Assembly (NCBI GenBank): GCA_020059605.1
Contig: JAGVBT010000136.1
Location: 1 to 63,158, forward strand
Source of the DNA: Deltaproteobacteria bacterium
GTDB taxonomy: Bacteria; Desulfobacterota; BSN033; UBA1163
Length of the DNA stretch: 63,158 nucleotides
Reading direction: 5' to 3'
How positions within the stretch are numbered: the stretch's first letter is position 1; each line of letters starts with the position of its first letter. This document shows, piece by piece, positions 36,138 through 44,164 of this stretch. The notes beneath the pieces were generated by a model that did no database searches, was not told the DNA's origin, and saw nothing but the letters and a program-made list of their open reading frames with translations. The translations under genes were made by a program, and so were the position numbers.

Positions 36138-36495
36138 GGTTTCCCCTTTATGTAACTGAAGTGGTTATCTCGAAAAATCTCTTTGCTTCTTTGATTCCTA
36201 ATCCATTGACCATGAGACACGACCCTATGTGGCGCCATCTGTCCTGACTTCAAAAGATGTTTACAAACTGACAATCCAAAGCAACCTTGTTTCATTTCAT
36301 AGGATACAATCTACATCATATTTAAACGGAATCACAGGCTCAATTGAAGCTCTCTTGCACCTCCCTTCGGCCTCTGATCGATTCTCTTATTTTCAATTTA
36401 TCACTTTTTTTTTCCAATGCAAAATCTCTTAAAGATTATTCCTTTTCTTGTATCCAAACTGGCATCTCTCTCCTCAAATGAAATTTTTCGTTTTA
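36138..36495. other. Intergenic region without assignable features
   Basis: This is 358 AT-rich bases between the racemase homologue and the Rossmann gene. I see no coding sequence, RNA or repeat, and no clear promoter. Confidence 0.5.
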
Positions 36496-37239
36496 TTAAC
36501 GTGGCATGATCCCCTGGTAACTTGTCCTGACTACGGCTTCGTATACCATATTGGTCAAAGTAATGATATCAAAAATAGGGAGATTGATCTTTTGTTGAAT
36601 CGAATGGGCAAAAGGAGGCAAATCAGTGCACTCAATGACGAGGGCACCCATCTCAGGATTTTCCTTGACAAGGTTATCAACTACGGAAAGGACTTCTTTT
36701 TCAAGTCTATCTAAGTCCATTTCCTTTTTTCTCCCCCCCAAAATGGTTTCGGAGAATTCCTCCTGATCATCCATTCCAGCTATGCAAACCGGTACAGACT
36801 CAGCCCCTACAGCGCGGAGATGGTCTTCTGTCAGTTTGCTTTTGCTTGCTGTTAAAATCCCGACCTTTTGGTTCCGTCTAAGCATAAGATGAACCATAGG
36901 GACCTGAATCAGGCTAGATATAAAAACGGGTATGTTAACTGCTTCTGCGAGCTCCCTTTGAAAAAGGACCATGAACCCACAGCTTCCCGTAATAGCTCGA
37001 ACCCCTTCTTGTTCCAGCTCCCGAACGGCTTCTATGAAAGGCGCAAGAAGACTTGGATCTTGTCGATTAATCAGTCTCTCAATACTGGCTCCAATGACAA
37101 CCTTATAAAGCACCGGAAACTTGAACGTGGATGCATTTCTGAGAATCCCTGGGACTTTTGCATGGTAAGCTTCAAGGCACAGGACACCGATTGGAATCCC
37201 ACATATGCTAAACCTCTTGGCCATATTTGGAATAATCAC
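36496..37239 (-). CDS. Asp/Glu/hydantoin racemase superfamily protein
   Basis: This 247-residue protein has the two-cysteine layout of the aspartate/glutamate racemase superfamily: the first Cys in GVRAITGSCGFM, the second in GALVIECTDLPPF. It may racemise or isomerise a small acid (racemase, maleate isomerase or arylmalonate decarboxylase types). In the cluster it could set the stereochemistry of an imported amino acid before the opine-type dehydrogenase. The start at 37239 (MIIPNMAKRFS) is the longest; the Met at residue 6 is an alternative. Confidence 0.75.
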   Translation of the reverse strand: MIIPNMAKRFSICGIPIGVLCLEAYHAKVPGILRNASTFKFPVLYKVVIGASIERLINRQDPSLLAPFIEAVRELEQEGVRAITGSCGFMVLFQRELAEAVNIPVFISSLIQVPMVHLMLRRNQKVGILTASKSKLTEDHLRAVGAESVPVCIAGMDDQEEFSETILGGRKKEMDLDRLEKEVLSVVDNLVKENPEMGALVIECTDLPPFAHSIQQKINLPIFDIITLTNMVYEAVVRTSYQGIMPR

Positions 37240-37394
37240 TGTGATTTGACCTCCTTTCTTTCCTTTTGGTTGGTTGCCCTTCTTCCCTCCTGATCAATCA
37301 TCACTTCCAAACCAACCGTATCTTCCCCAAAAGTTCAAGGGTCTGAACTGTATCAAACGAAATCTTGGTGTTTTCTTAAGACCCAATTTGGCTT

Positions 37395-38981
37395 TCACCT
37401 ACGCTCGATTTTGTATCCAGAGCTTTCAAGGTCCCAGCAATCGGTTGTCTCTTTTGGAAGATTTTCTTTCCGGATACGCTCTGTTGGAGTTTTTTCAAAA
37501 AAGGCCACAAAAGTCACATAACGTGGTATTTGATAATAGGGCAAAAGGGACTCGCACCATTTTATGATTTCAAGAGGTTCAAGAGTTGAACCGGCAGCAC
37601 ACTTTATAAAGGCTTTCAGCTCTTGCTCCCCCACATCAGCATCGACGCCAATAACAGCACTTTCCTGAATTTTTGGATGGGAGTTCAGTACACGCTCTAC
37701 CTCCCACGCGGAGATGTTTTCACCGCGGCGACGGATACTATCTTTCTTGCGCCCTTTATAATAAAAATCTCCTTCTTCGTCATAACACCCTAAATCTCCA
37801 GTATAAAGCCAACCACCCCGAAATGCGTTGGCTGTTGATTCAGGGTTTTCGAGATAACCCTGTGTGATCAGTCCTGGTTCCTTCTCGCGAATGACAATTT
37901 CACCAATTTGTCCAGGGTCTAATGGTTTCCCTTCATCGTCAACGATTTTAACCTCAAAATAGGGATAAGCTTTTCCAATGGAGCCAATTTTCTCGGATTT
38001 GTTGATTGTGGAAAAGCCGGATGCCTCGGTCAAGCCGTAGACTTCTTGGATTCTTACACCAAATCGGTTTTGAAACGCTTTCCAGCCGTTGATGCTGCAT
38101 CCCCCGCCAAAAGCAAGTTGGATGCTGTGATCCTTATCGTTTGGATTCGCGGGGTATTTCAACAGAATGTCAATGATACCTCCAAGGTAATGCATTTTCG
38201 TCACTTGGTACTTCCTAATTTGGTCCCAAAAACGGGATGCACTAAATTTCGGTACAATCACTAATTTCACTTGTTCCATGAGTCCGAGGATACACATCTG
38301 TACGCCGCTGTTGTGATAAAGGGGTTCCCAGAGCAGAAAAACATCTCCTTGGCGGACCTCTGACGCAATCGCAGCGCCTCTTGTAAAGGTCATTAGCATC
38401 CGTTCGGTCAGCAGTACCCCCTTAGGTTCGCCCGTTGTACCGGAAGTAAAACTAATGCAGCGAATCTCGCCCAACGTCGGGGTTGGGAGCGACGGGGGTG
38501 TCTCTCCTCCGGTGACTGCAGAAAAATCCATAATCCTCATCCGGTCCGATGGACTCACAATGTTGGAAACATTGCGAACAATAACCGTCTTCGTATTTTT
38601 ATCGGCCAAGACAGGCCCCAGCCGATCCCAAAATGCGGCATCTACGATTACTGTATGAGGGGCAGATTTTTCGAAAAGAAAGTCAAGGCTGGGCCCCCGT
38701 AAGTTCACATTGACTGGGACCCAAACGGCACCGAGCTCCGCAAGGGCAAAGATTGTAAAAATGTGGTCCGGATGGTTCCCGAGCATCACGGCTACATGTT
38801 GCCCCGAGGTGACCCCGGCCTCCGTAAGACCATTTGCCAAACGGTTCACACATGCTTGCAAAGTGCTGCAAGAAATTTCCCAATCCTCATGGACCCCAAA
38901 GACCCAATCGGGTGTGGAGTGTGCACGATATTCCAATAACTCACGTATCGTCCTATATTCCATGTGTTGGTTGCATTTCAT
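37395..38981 (-). CDS. AMP-binding acyl-CoA ligase (CaiC-like)
   Basis: This 528-residue adenylate-forming enzyme has the P-loop-like SFTSGTTGEPKGVLL, the A5 motif YGLTEASGFS, A7 GWLYTGDLG and A8 YKGRKKDSIRRRGENIS. It would activate a carboxylic acid as its CoA ester. The usual A10 catalytic-lysine motif (PXTXXGKXXK) reads KTPTERIRKENL, with Glu-Arg in place of Gly-Lys, a variant of the crotonobetaine/carnitine ligase branch. It is followed by an enoyl-CoA hydratase in the same orientation, consistent with degradation of the carbon skeleton. Confidence 0.85.
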   Translation of the reverse strand: MKCNQHMEYRTIRELLEYRAHSTPDWVFGVHEDWEISCSTLQACVNRLANGLTEAGVTSGQHVAVMLGNHPDHIFTIFALAELGAVWVPVNVNLRGPSLDFLFEKSAPHTVIVDAAFWDRLGPVLADKNTKTVIVRNVSNIVSPSDRMRIMDFSAVTGGETPPSLPTPTLGEIRCISFTSGTTGEPKGVLLTERMLMTFTRGAAIASEVRQGDVFLLWEPLYHNSGVQMCILGLMEQVKLVIVPKFSASRFWDQIRKYQVTKMHYLGGIIDILLKYPANPNDKDHSIQLAFGGGCSINGWKAFQNRFGVRIQEVYGLTEASGFSTINKSEKIGSIGKAYPYFEVKIVDDEGKPLDPGQIGEIVIREKEPGLITQGYLENPESTANAFRGGWLYTGDLGCYDEEGDFYYKGRKKDSIRRRGENISAWEVERVLNSHPKIQESAVIGVDADVGEQELKAFIKCAAGSTLEPLEIIKWCESLLPYYQIPRYVTFVAFFEKTPTERIRKENLPKETTDCWDLESSGYKIERR

Positions 38982-39157
38982 CTTGCAGAAGTCTTACCGC
39001 TTACTCCAGCCATTTTACAAATCATGGATTTCTGGTGGGGCCCATTCATTGTGCTCGAAGGGCTCCTGCAGTCACCCGCCCATTGATACAACGATGGATA
39101 CGGCCAATCTATTTCTTTACCCTCGAGGGGTTCACCCTTAGGATATAAACCCAATAC

Positions 39158-39925
39158 TCAACGTTTAACTGCTCGCTTCTGAAGAAACTTTTTCATTTCT
39201 GCTTGAGGTTCTCCAGTTCCATATGCTTCACGATCTATTCTTGCAGCCGCCTGAAGAACATCTTCTAAACCCTTTTCCAATACCTCTCGGAACCGTTGCT
39301 TGGTAAGACGCATCGCCAACGGCGGTTTCGATGCAAGAAGCCTTGCCATATTAAGTGCTTCGGTCATCAGTTCCTCTTGAGCAACGAGCTTATGTATCAG
39401 CCCAACACGGTAGCATTCCTCAGCATCCATCATTCGGCCTGTTAAAGCCAATTCAATGGTTCGAGAAAGTCCCAGCATTTCCTTCATGATCCATGGACCG
39501 GTAATGCTTGGAATACCTGAATTGATCTCAGGTTGCCCCATTTTAACGCCCGGATGACCAACCCGAACATCCGTAAGGAGAGCCACTTGGAATCCAGATC
39601 CCGCAGCCACTCCATTCAAAGCAGCAACCAATGGTTTGGATAAGCCGATGAGTAAACCATACACCACTCGCCACTCCGCAATCCATTCTTCTGCCCGATC
39701 TGAGTCGAAGGTTTTTGCCTCTTCAAGGTCTTGGCCGGCGGAAAAGGCTCGATTTCCCGCTCCGGTTAGAATCATAGCCCTGATATTTTGATTTTTTTCA
39801 AAATTTCTAAGCCCATCGATAAGTTCATCTCGCATTGCTTTGTGCCATGCATTCAATTTCTCAGGCCGATTCAATGTAATGATCCCTATATTTCCCTCTT
39901 TCCTAGTTAAAATAAACTTATACAT
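39158..39925 (-). CDS. Enoyl-CoA hydratase/isomerase family protein
   Basis: This 255-residue crotonase-fold enzyme has GNRAFSAGQDLEEA (oxyanion loop and CoA contact) and NGVAAGSGFQVALLTDVRVG. A catalytic Glu is in place near INSGIPSITGPW. The start at 39925 is set by GGAGGT seven bases upstream; the ATG at 39940 would include the RBS. It acts on the CoA ester made by the neighbouring ligase. Whether it is a hydratase, isomerase or dehalogenase type is open. Confidence 0.83.
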   Translation of the reverse strand: MYKFILTRKEGNIGIITLNRPEKLNAWHKAMRDELIDGLRNFEKNQNIRAMILTGAGNRAFSAGQDLEEAKTFDSDRAEEWIAEWRVVYGLLIGLSKPLVAALNGVAAGSGFQVALLTDVRVGHPGVKMGQPEINSGIPSITGPWIMKEMLGLSRTIELALTGRMMDAEECYRVGLIHKLVAQEELMTEALNMARLLASKPPLAMRLTKQRFREVLEKGLEDVLQAAARIDREAYGTGEPQAEMKKFLQKRAVKR

Positions 39926-40144
39926 TTCTTTCACCTCCATCAGTCGTTAAAAATTTACTTTTTTCTTATTTTGATCTGGCGAATCATGGCTATAAACACG
40001 ATTGTTGATTTGAGTATTTAGAATTTTTGTATTGCATTATAATACTTTTTATTTTAAAAATTGTAGAAATGCTACCATATCCAATTTAACCTGTCAAGCA
40101 CATTTCAGGAATTTAAGAATTTTAACTTGGGGCAAGATCGAACA

Positions 40145-40966
40145 ATGAAAACTCGTAAACGTTTCTCAGCGCGGACTAGTAAGATTGTGTCATCGCGGGA
40201 GGATCCTCTATCGGTTCAATCCGTCGAGAAGGCATTTCGTGTTCTCACCGCGTTTGACGGCGCAATTCCCTCGATGGGCCTCACCCAGCTTGCTGCATCG
40301 GTCGGGTTGGATAAGAGCGCAGCACAGCGCTTCACCCATACACTAATGAGGCTCGGCTACTTACGAAAGGACCCGGACACGAGACGGTTCGAACTCACGG
40401 TAAAGATGCTTGATCTCGGTTACCGTTACACGCGTGCAAACCCACTCATTCAACGGGCATTGCCTTATCTTCTCCACCTCAGCAAGACAACCGAAGAGAC
40501 AGTCAATCTTACCGTTCTGGACGATACTGACATCATTTTTGTTTCGCGTTTCATGAGCAGGCACGTTCTGAACAACGACGTCATCATCGGAACAAGGATG
40601 CCAGCGTATTGCACAGCGCCTGGCATCGCCATCCTGTCGCGACTCCCCCCCAATGAAGCCCGCAACATCCTCAAACGGTCCGATCTAGTGGTGTTCACCC
40701 CGTATACGACATATCGAATGGATGATTTACTCAAGAAGCTCGAAATATCTGCGGCACAAGGATATGCAACAGCCTTTGATGAGTTTTATCATGGTGATCT
40801 CTCGATTGCAGCAGCCATCCTTGGTCAAAACAGGTGGCCGATAGGTGCAATTAACATTGCAGTGTCACGAACGCGGTTCTCTCCAGAGGAAGCGGTAGAA
40901 AGATTTTCGTCTCTTGTTGTGGCTGCTGCCTTATCGGTTTCACAGATATCAAATTTACGCCGATAA
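40145..40966 (+). CDS. IclR-family transcriptional regulator
   Basis: This 273-residue regulator has an N-terminal winged helix (about residues 25-90, MGLTQLAASVGLDKSAAQRFTHTL as two blocks) and a C-terminal effector-binding GAF-like domain (ETVNLTVLDDTDIIFVSR, CTAPGIAILSRL, GYATAFDEFYHGDLSIAAAI, INIAVS). It is transcribed divergently from the enoyl-CoA hydratase, so it most likely controls the catabolic cluster to its left. A TTG at 40127 is an alternative start. The 220-base divergent region is AT-rich and holds the imperfect palindrome GTATT-gcattat-AATAC near 40035. Confidence 0.85.
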   Translation: MKTRKRFSARTSKIVSSREDPLSVQSVEKAFRVLTAFDGAIPSMGLTQLAASVGLDKSAAQRFTHTLMRLGYLRKDPDTRRFELTVKMLDLGYRYTRANPLIQRALPYLLHLSKTTEETVNLTVLDDTDIIFVSRFMSRHVLNNDVIIGTRMPAYCTAPGIAILSRLPPNEARNILKRSDLVVFTPYTTYRMDDLLKKLEISAAQGYATAFDEFYHGDLSIAAAILGQNRWPIGAINIAVSRTRFSPEEAVERFSSLVVAAALSVSQISNLRR

Positions 40967-41107
40967 CAATCTGGTTACTGGGGGGCCCGAACATCATAAG
41001 AAAAGAAGGGCGGATTGTCCGGGAAGGGTGGACGGTTATGAATTCTATTCATTCTTTATCAGGATGTCAGAACCTCAATTGCTTAAGGTAATCGTGTCAC
41101 TCCATTG

Positions 41108-41270
41108 CAATTAAACATTAAACCCATGTAAGAAGGTTCCTTGATCGCGCTGTTCGTTTTTCTGAAATCTCAGGCTACGTTAACGTCAACGTCACGATTT
41201 CCCAGATGCCTGGAATCCGGCACAGATGTGCCAGTCCAAGATGGTTCCCTAAGTTCTCCAACGCCGACTC
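41108..41270 (-). pseudogene. Decayed fragment of the Rossmann dehydrogenase-like gene
   Basis: About 160 bases align with the 5' part of the gene at 34986-36137 (its codons 8-60). Recognisable pieces are VGVGEL at the nucleotide-binding turn, CRIPGI and the block around CGCGCTGTTCGTTTTTC. Stops and frameshifts are present. 40967-41107, upstream of it, holds nothing else I can identify. Confidence 0.75.
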
Positions 41271-41281
41271 ACAATTTTTTC

Positions 41282-41310
41282 TTGACATCCCTCTCTATTT
41301 GGAACAAAAT
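41282..41310 (+). promoter_or_regulatory. Promoter of the glycine riboswitch operon
   Basis: TTGACA (41282-41287) and CAAAAT (41305-41310) are separated by 17 bases, just upstream of the aptamers. The -10 match is 4 of 6. Confidence 0.55.
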
Positions 41311-41321
41311 TTTATAGGTTA

Positions 41322-41503
41322 CAGGAGAGACCCTGAAATAGATTAACGGGCGCCGAAGGGGCAAGTTCCGCTGAAAGCGGGATGAAACTCTCAGGCAAAA
41401 GGACTGTAACTTAAGAGATTCCTGGAAAGATCCCGTTTTTAATTGGGACACCGAAGGGGATAAATCCCTTTTTCAGAAGGGATAATCTCTCAGGTTAAAA
41501 GAC
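41322..41503 (+). ncRNA. Tandem glycine riboswitch
   Basis: Two glycine aptamers lie in tandem. Aptamer 1 (about 41324-41405) runs from GGAGAGACC through GCCGAAGGGGCAA to GAAACTCTCAGGCAAAAGGAC. Aptamer 2 (about 41415-41503) runs from GAGATTCCTGG through CACCGAAGGGGATAA to AATCTCTCAGGTTAAAAGAC. They are followed at once by a terminator. Glycine binding should allow read-through into the SerK-like and gcv genes. Confidence 0.95.
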
Positions 41504-41504
41504 A

Positions 41505-41549
41505 GGAGGAAGGCGATGCGGATAAGATTGCCTTCCTCCTTTTTATTTT
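41505..41549 (+). terminator. Expression-platform terminator of the glycine riboswitch
   Basis: GGAGGAAGGC pairs with GCCTTCCTCC (41505-41514 with 41530-41539), followed by TTTTTATTTT. The 5' strand of the stem overlaps the end of aptamer 2, the usual ON-switch layout. Confidence 0.88.
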
Positions 41550-41563
41550 GACAGGAGATGAGT

Positions 41564-41980
41564 ATGGTTGATATTGTTTTTATCAGAATCGAGGAGTTGA
41601 GAGAACATGAGGAGATCCGGCCCGATTATCTCGAGGAGTTGAAGAACGAGATCCTTTCGGATGGGATGCTCAAAATGCCCATCGCCGTGGATAGGAGCAC
41701 TTACATCATCCTGGATGGGCATCACCGGCTCCATGCTTTGAAAAAGATCGGCTGTAAAAAGATTCCAGTCATTCTGGTCGACTATCAATCGCCGGAGATT
41801 GAAGTCATTCCCTGGCGGGAGGGTGAAATGATTACAAAAGAATTGATCATCGATACGGCCCTGACCGGGAAAAGAATGCAACCGAAAACCTCCAAGCACA
41901 TGATCATGGTTGAAGGAGAATTGAAGCATATCTCCTGTATCGAGATATTCATCAATGTTCCACTGGATGAGTTGAAGTAA
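41564..41980 (+). CDS. ParB/Srx-fold protein, probable free-serine kinase (SerK-like)
   Basis: This 138-residue protein has the ParB/sulfiredoxin nucleotide-binding motif YIILDGHHRLHALKKIG, preceded by EELREHEE and followed by VILVDY and a C-terminal PKTSKHMI block. I recall the same order of blocks from the archaeal ADP-dependent serine kinase SerK (acidic catalytic residue after PHE, DGHHR, PKTTRH). This protein lacks a middle insertion present there. Its position, first gene behind a glycine riboswitch and ahead of gcvH, fits phosphorylation of free L-serine. RBS AGGAG favours the ATG at 41564 over 41558. DNA-binding ParB function is unlikely because the HTH domain is absent. Confidence 0.65.
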   Translation: MVDIVFIRIEELREHEEIRPDYLEELKNEILSDGMLKMPIAVDRSTYIILDGHHRLHALKKIGCKKIPVILVDYQSPEIEVIPWREGEMITKELIIDTALTGKRMQPKTSKHMIMVEGELKHISCIEIFINVPLDELK

Positions 41981-41995
41981 TAAAAGAGCAGGTTC

Positions 41996-42117
41996 TAAGG
42001 TTAGGGTTACGAAGCCCGTTTCGGTTACTGGTTACGGTAACGTGTAAAGAATCAGGAGACGACAAACGTAGCCTTTTTATAACGATACGGGCCTCATTAC
42101 CCTTTATCGTTAGACTA
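41996..42117 (-). repeat. Dispersed repeat B, copy 2
   Basis: Read on the minus strand it matches 2104-2258: GCCCGTAT, AAGGCTACG-TTGTCGTC, GTAACCGAAACG and GGCTTCGTAACCCTAACC, in the same order and without the GC-rich insertion. It lies between the SerK-like gene and gcvH. Confidence 0.75.
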
Positions 42118-42168
42118 TTTTTTGAGAAATTTTCAATTGGCAATGATCAATGACAGGAGGAGGAGCGA

Positions 42169-42555
42169 ATGGAATTTCCTGAAGAGTTGCTTTATTCAAA
42201 AGATCACGAGTGGGTGAGGGATGAGGGAAATCAGGTGACGATCGGGATCACCGATTTTGCCCAGAGCCAGTTGAAGGATATCGTCTATGTGGACCTTCCG
42301 GAGACCGGATCCGAGTTTAAGAAAGGGGAGAGCATGGGCGTGGTCGAATCGGTGAAGACCGTGGCCGATATTTTCTCCCCGGTCACTGGCAAGGTGGTCG
42401 AAAAAAATCTTGAGCTGAAGGATCATCCTGAATACGTCAACAAAGATCCCTATGGGAAAGGGTGGCTCCTCAAATTGGAAATGAAGGAGAAAGAAGAGTT
42501 AAGGGAGCTCCTTTCTCACCAGGCCTACCAGGGGATTCTTTCAGAGGAATCATGA
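42169..42555 (+). CDS. gcvH: Glycine cleavage system H protein
   Basis: This 128-residue lipoyl carrier shuttles the aminomethyl group between GcvP, GcvT and Lpd. The lipoylated lysine is K63 in VVESVKTVADIFSPVTG. SKDHEWVRDEGN begins the fold, and YGKGWLLKLEM closes it. RBS AGGAGGAG is strong. The stop overlaps gcvPA by ATGA. Lipoate is supplied by lipB and lipA downstream. Confidence 0.93.
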   Translation: MEFPEELLYSKDHEWVRDEGNQVTIGITDFAQSQLKDIVYVDLPETGSEFKKGESMGVVESVKTVADIFSPVTGKVVEKNLELKDHPEYVNKDPYGKGWLLKLEMKEKEELRELLSHQAYQGILSEES

Positions 42556-43904
42556 TGGAAAGCTATTTCCGCTACATTCCCCACACGAAAGAAGATGTCC
42601 GTAGGATGCTCGAAGCGATTGGTGTGAGGAGTATCGAGGACCTCTTCGGAAACATTCCTCAACAGCAAAGACTCTCAAAACCCTTGGACCTTCCCGGACC
42701 TCTTTCCGAACCCGACCTTCTGAGCCACATGGAAGGTCTCCAGGGTACTCTTTTTTCCAGTTTTTTGGGGGGAGGGGCCTACCGCCATTTTATCCCATCC
42801 GTGATTTCACACCTGGTCTCCCGTTCTGAGTTTTATACCGCCTATACCCCTTATCAGCCCGAGATTAGCCAGGGGACGCTCCAGGCCATTTTCGAATTTC
42901 AGACCTTGATGTGCCAATTGACCGGGATGGAGGTGTCGAATGCCTCAATGTATGACGGGGCGTCAAGTTTAGCCGAGGCAGTGTCGATGGCCGCTCGTGT
43001 CACAGGGCGAAAAAAGGTTCTGCTTTCACAGGCCGTCCATCCCGAGTACCGGCAGGTGATTCGGACCTATCTTGACGCCGAACAGCAGGAGATCGTTCCG
43101 ATTCCGTATCTAAAGGGGAAGGGGGCAACGGATGAGCGGGTCCTGGCCCAATGCCTGGATGAGGATGTGAGTGCGGTCGTCATTCAGAGTCCCAACTTTT
43201 TCGGTGTGGTTGAAGATTTCCAAGGCGTCGCTGAAAAGATTCATGAGAAAGGGGGATTGATGGTCGCCGGTTTCAACGAGGCGATTGCCTATGGAATGCT
43301 GAGACCCCCGGGTGAATTCGGAGCCGATATTGTTGCGGGCGAAGGGCAGAGCCTTGGAATTCCCCTCTCCTTTGGCGGCCCTTACCTTGGCATCTTCACG
43401 ACAAGAGACAAGTTTATCCGGAACATGCCCGGACGCCTTGTGGGCGAAACCGTTGACCTGGAAGGAAAGAGAGGTTTTGTCCTCACCCTTGCGACCCGAG
43501 AACAACATATTCGCAGGGAGAAGGCAACCTCCAATATCTGCACAAATGAAGGTCTCTGCGCCCTGATGGCAACAATCTTTCTATCGTGTCTCGGAAAGAA
43601 GGGACTGAGGGAATTGGCGTTGATGAACCTGAGCAAAGTGGAATATGCAAAGAAAACCGTTTCTCAAATAGAGGACTGCAAGATCGCCTTTTCCTCTCCC
43701 ACCTTCAACGAATTTGTCCTGGAGATCAGAGGCAACCCCGAAAAGGTGGTGAAGAACATGATGACGGAGGAAATTCTGGGAGGTTTAGACCTTGTACGTT
43801 TCTACCCGGAACTTGATCACCACCTCCTCGTCACGGTGACGGAGATGAATACGAAAGAAGAGATCGATCGATGGGCCGAAGTCCTGGAGAAAGCAATGAA
43901 ATGA
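42552..43904 (+). CDS. gcvPA: Glycine dehydrogenase (decarboxylating) subunit 1
   Basis: This 450-residue N-terminal-type subunit of the two-subunit P protein starts YFRYIPHTKEDVRRMLEAIG. It has SHLVSRSEFYTAYTPYQPEISQGTLQ, in two blocks, and the family motif NASMYDGASSLAEA. It lacks the PLP lysine, which sits in GcvPB. It overlaps gcvH by four bases and is separated from gcvPB by repeat C. Confidence 0.93.
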   Translation: MMESYFRYIPHTKEDVRRMLEAIGVRSIEDLFGNIPQQQRLSKPLDLPGPLSEPDLLSHMEGLQGTLFSSFLGGGAYRHFIPSVISHLVSRSEFYTAYTPYQPEISQGTLQAIFEFQTLMCQLTGMEVSNASMYDGASSLAEAVSMAARVTGRKKVLLSQAVHPEYRQVIRTYLDAEQQEIVPIPYLKGKGATDERVLAQCLDEDVSAVVIQSPNFFGVVEDFQGVAEKIHEKGGLMVAGFNEAIAYGMLRPPGEFGADIVAGEGQSLGIPLSFGGPYLGIFTTRDKFIRNMPGRLVGETVDLEGKRGFVLTLATREQHIRREKATSNICTNEGLCALMATIFLSCLGKKGLRELALMNLSKVEYAKKTVSQIEDCKIAFSSPTFNEFVLEIRGNPEKVVKNMMTEEILGGLDLVRFYPELDHHLLVTVTEMNTKEEIDRWAEVLEKAMK

Positions 43905-43905
43905 G

Positions 43906-44118
43906 TAATATCGAAATTCGAAGCACGAAATCCGAAACAAATTCGAATTACCAAAGCACAAAATCCAAAACGATTAAATGAAAAGTTTTTTGAAAATTTC
44001 ATCATTTGTATTTAGAAATTGTTTCGAGTTTTCCGCCAGCCGCCAAAGGCGAGCCTCGCCAAGGGCGGGAGGCGGATCTGCCTCAGGCATGACGATATTC
44101 GGATTTCGGATTTTTAAG
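43906..44118 (-). repeat. Dispersed repeat C, copy 2
   Basis: This is the reverse-oriented counterpart of 23391-23570. It is longer because the GC-rich centre (GCCAGCCGCCAAAGGCGAGC-type) is expanded. It fills the gcvPA-gcvPB gap. Confidence 0.8.
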
Positions 44119-44164
44119 TCAAGGTAAGAAAAAGAGAATTGAGCTGAATTAGGTGGAGAATTCG

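Noticed and set aside
41269-41451. Minus-strand ORF over the glycine riboswitch
   Set aside because: It overlaps the structured aptamers and has no coding character.
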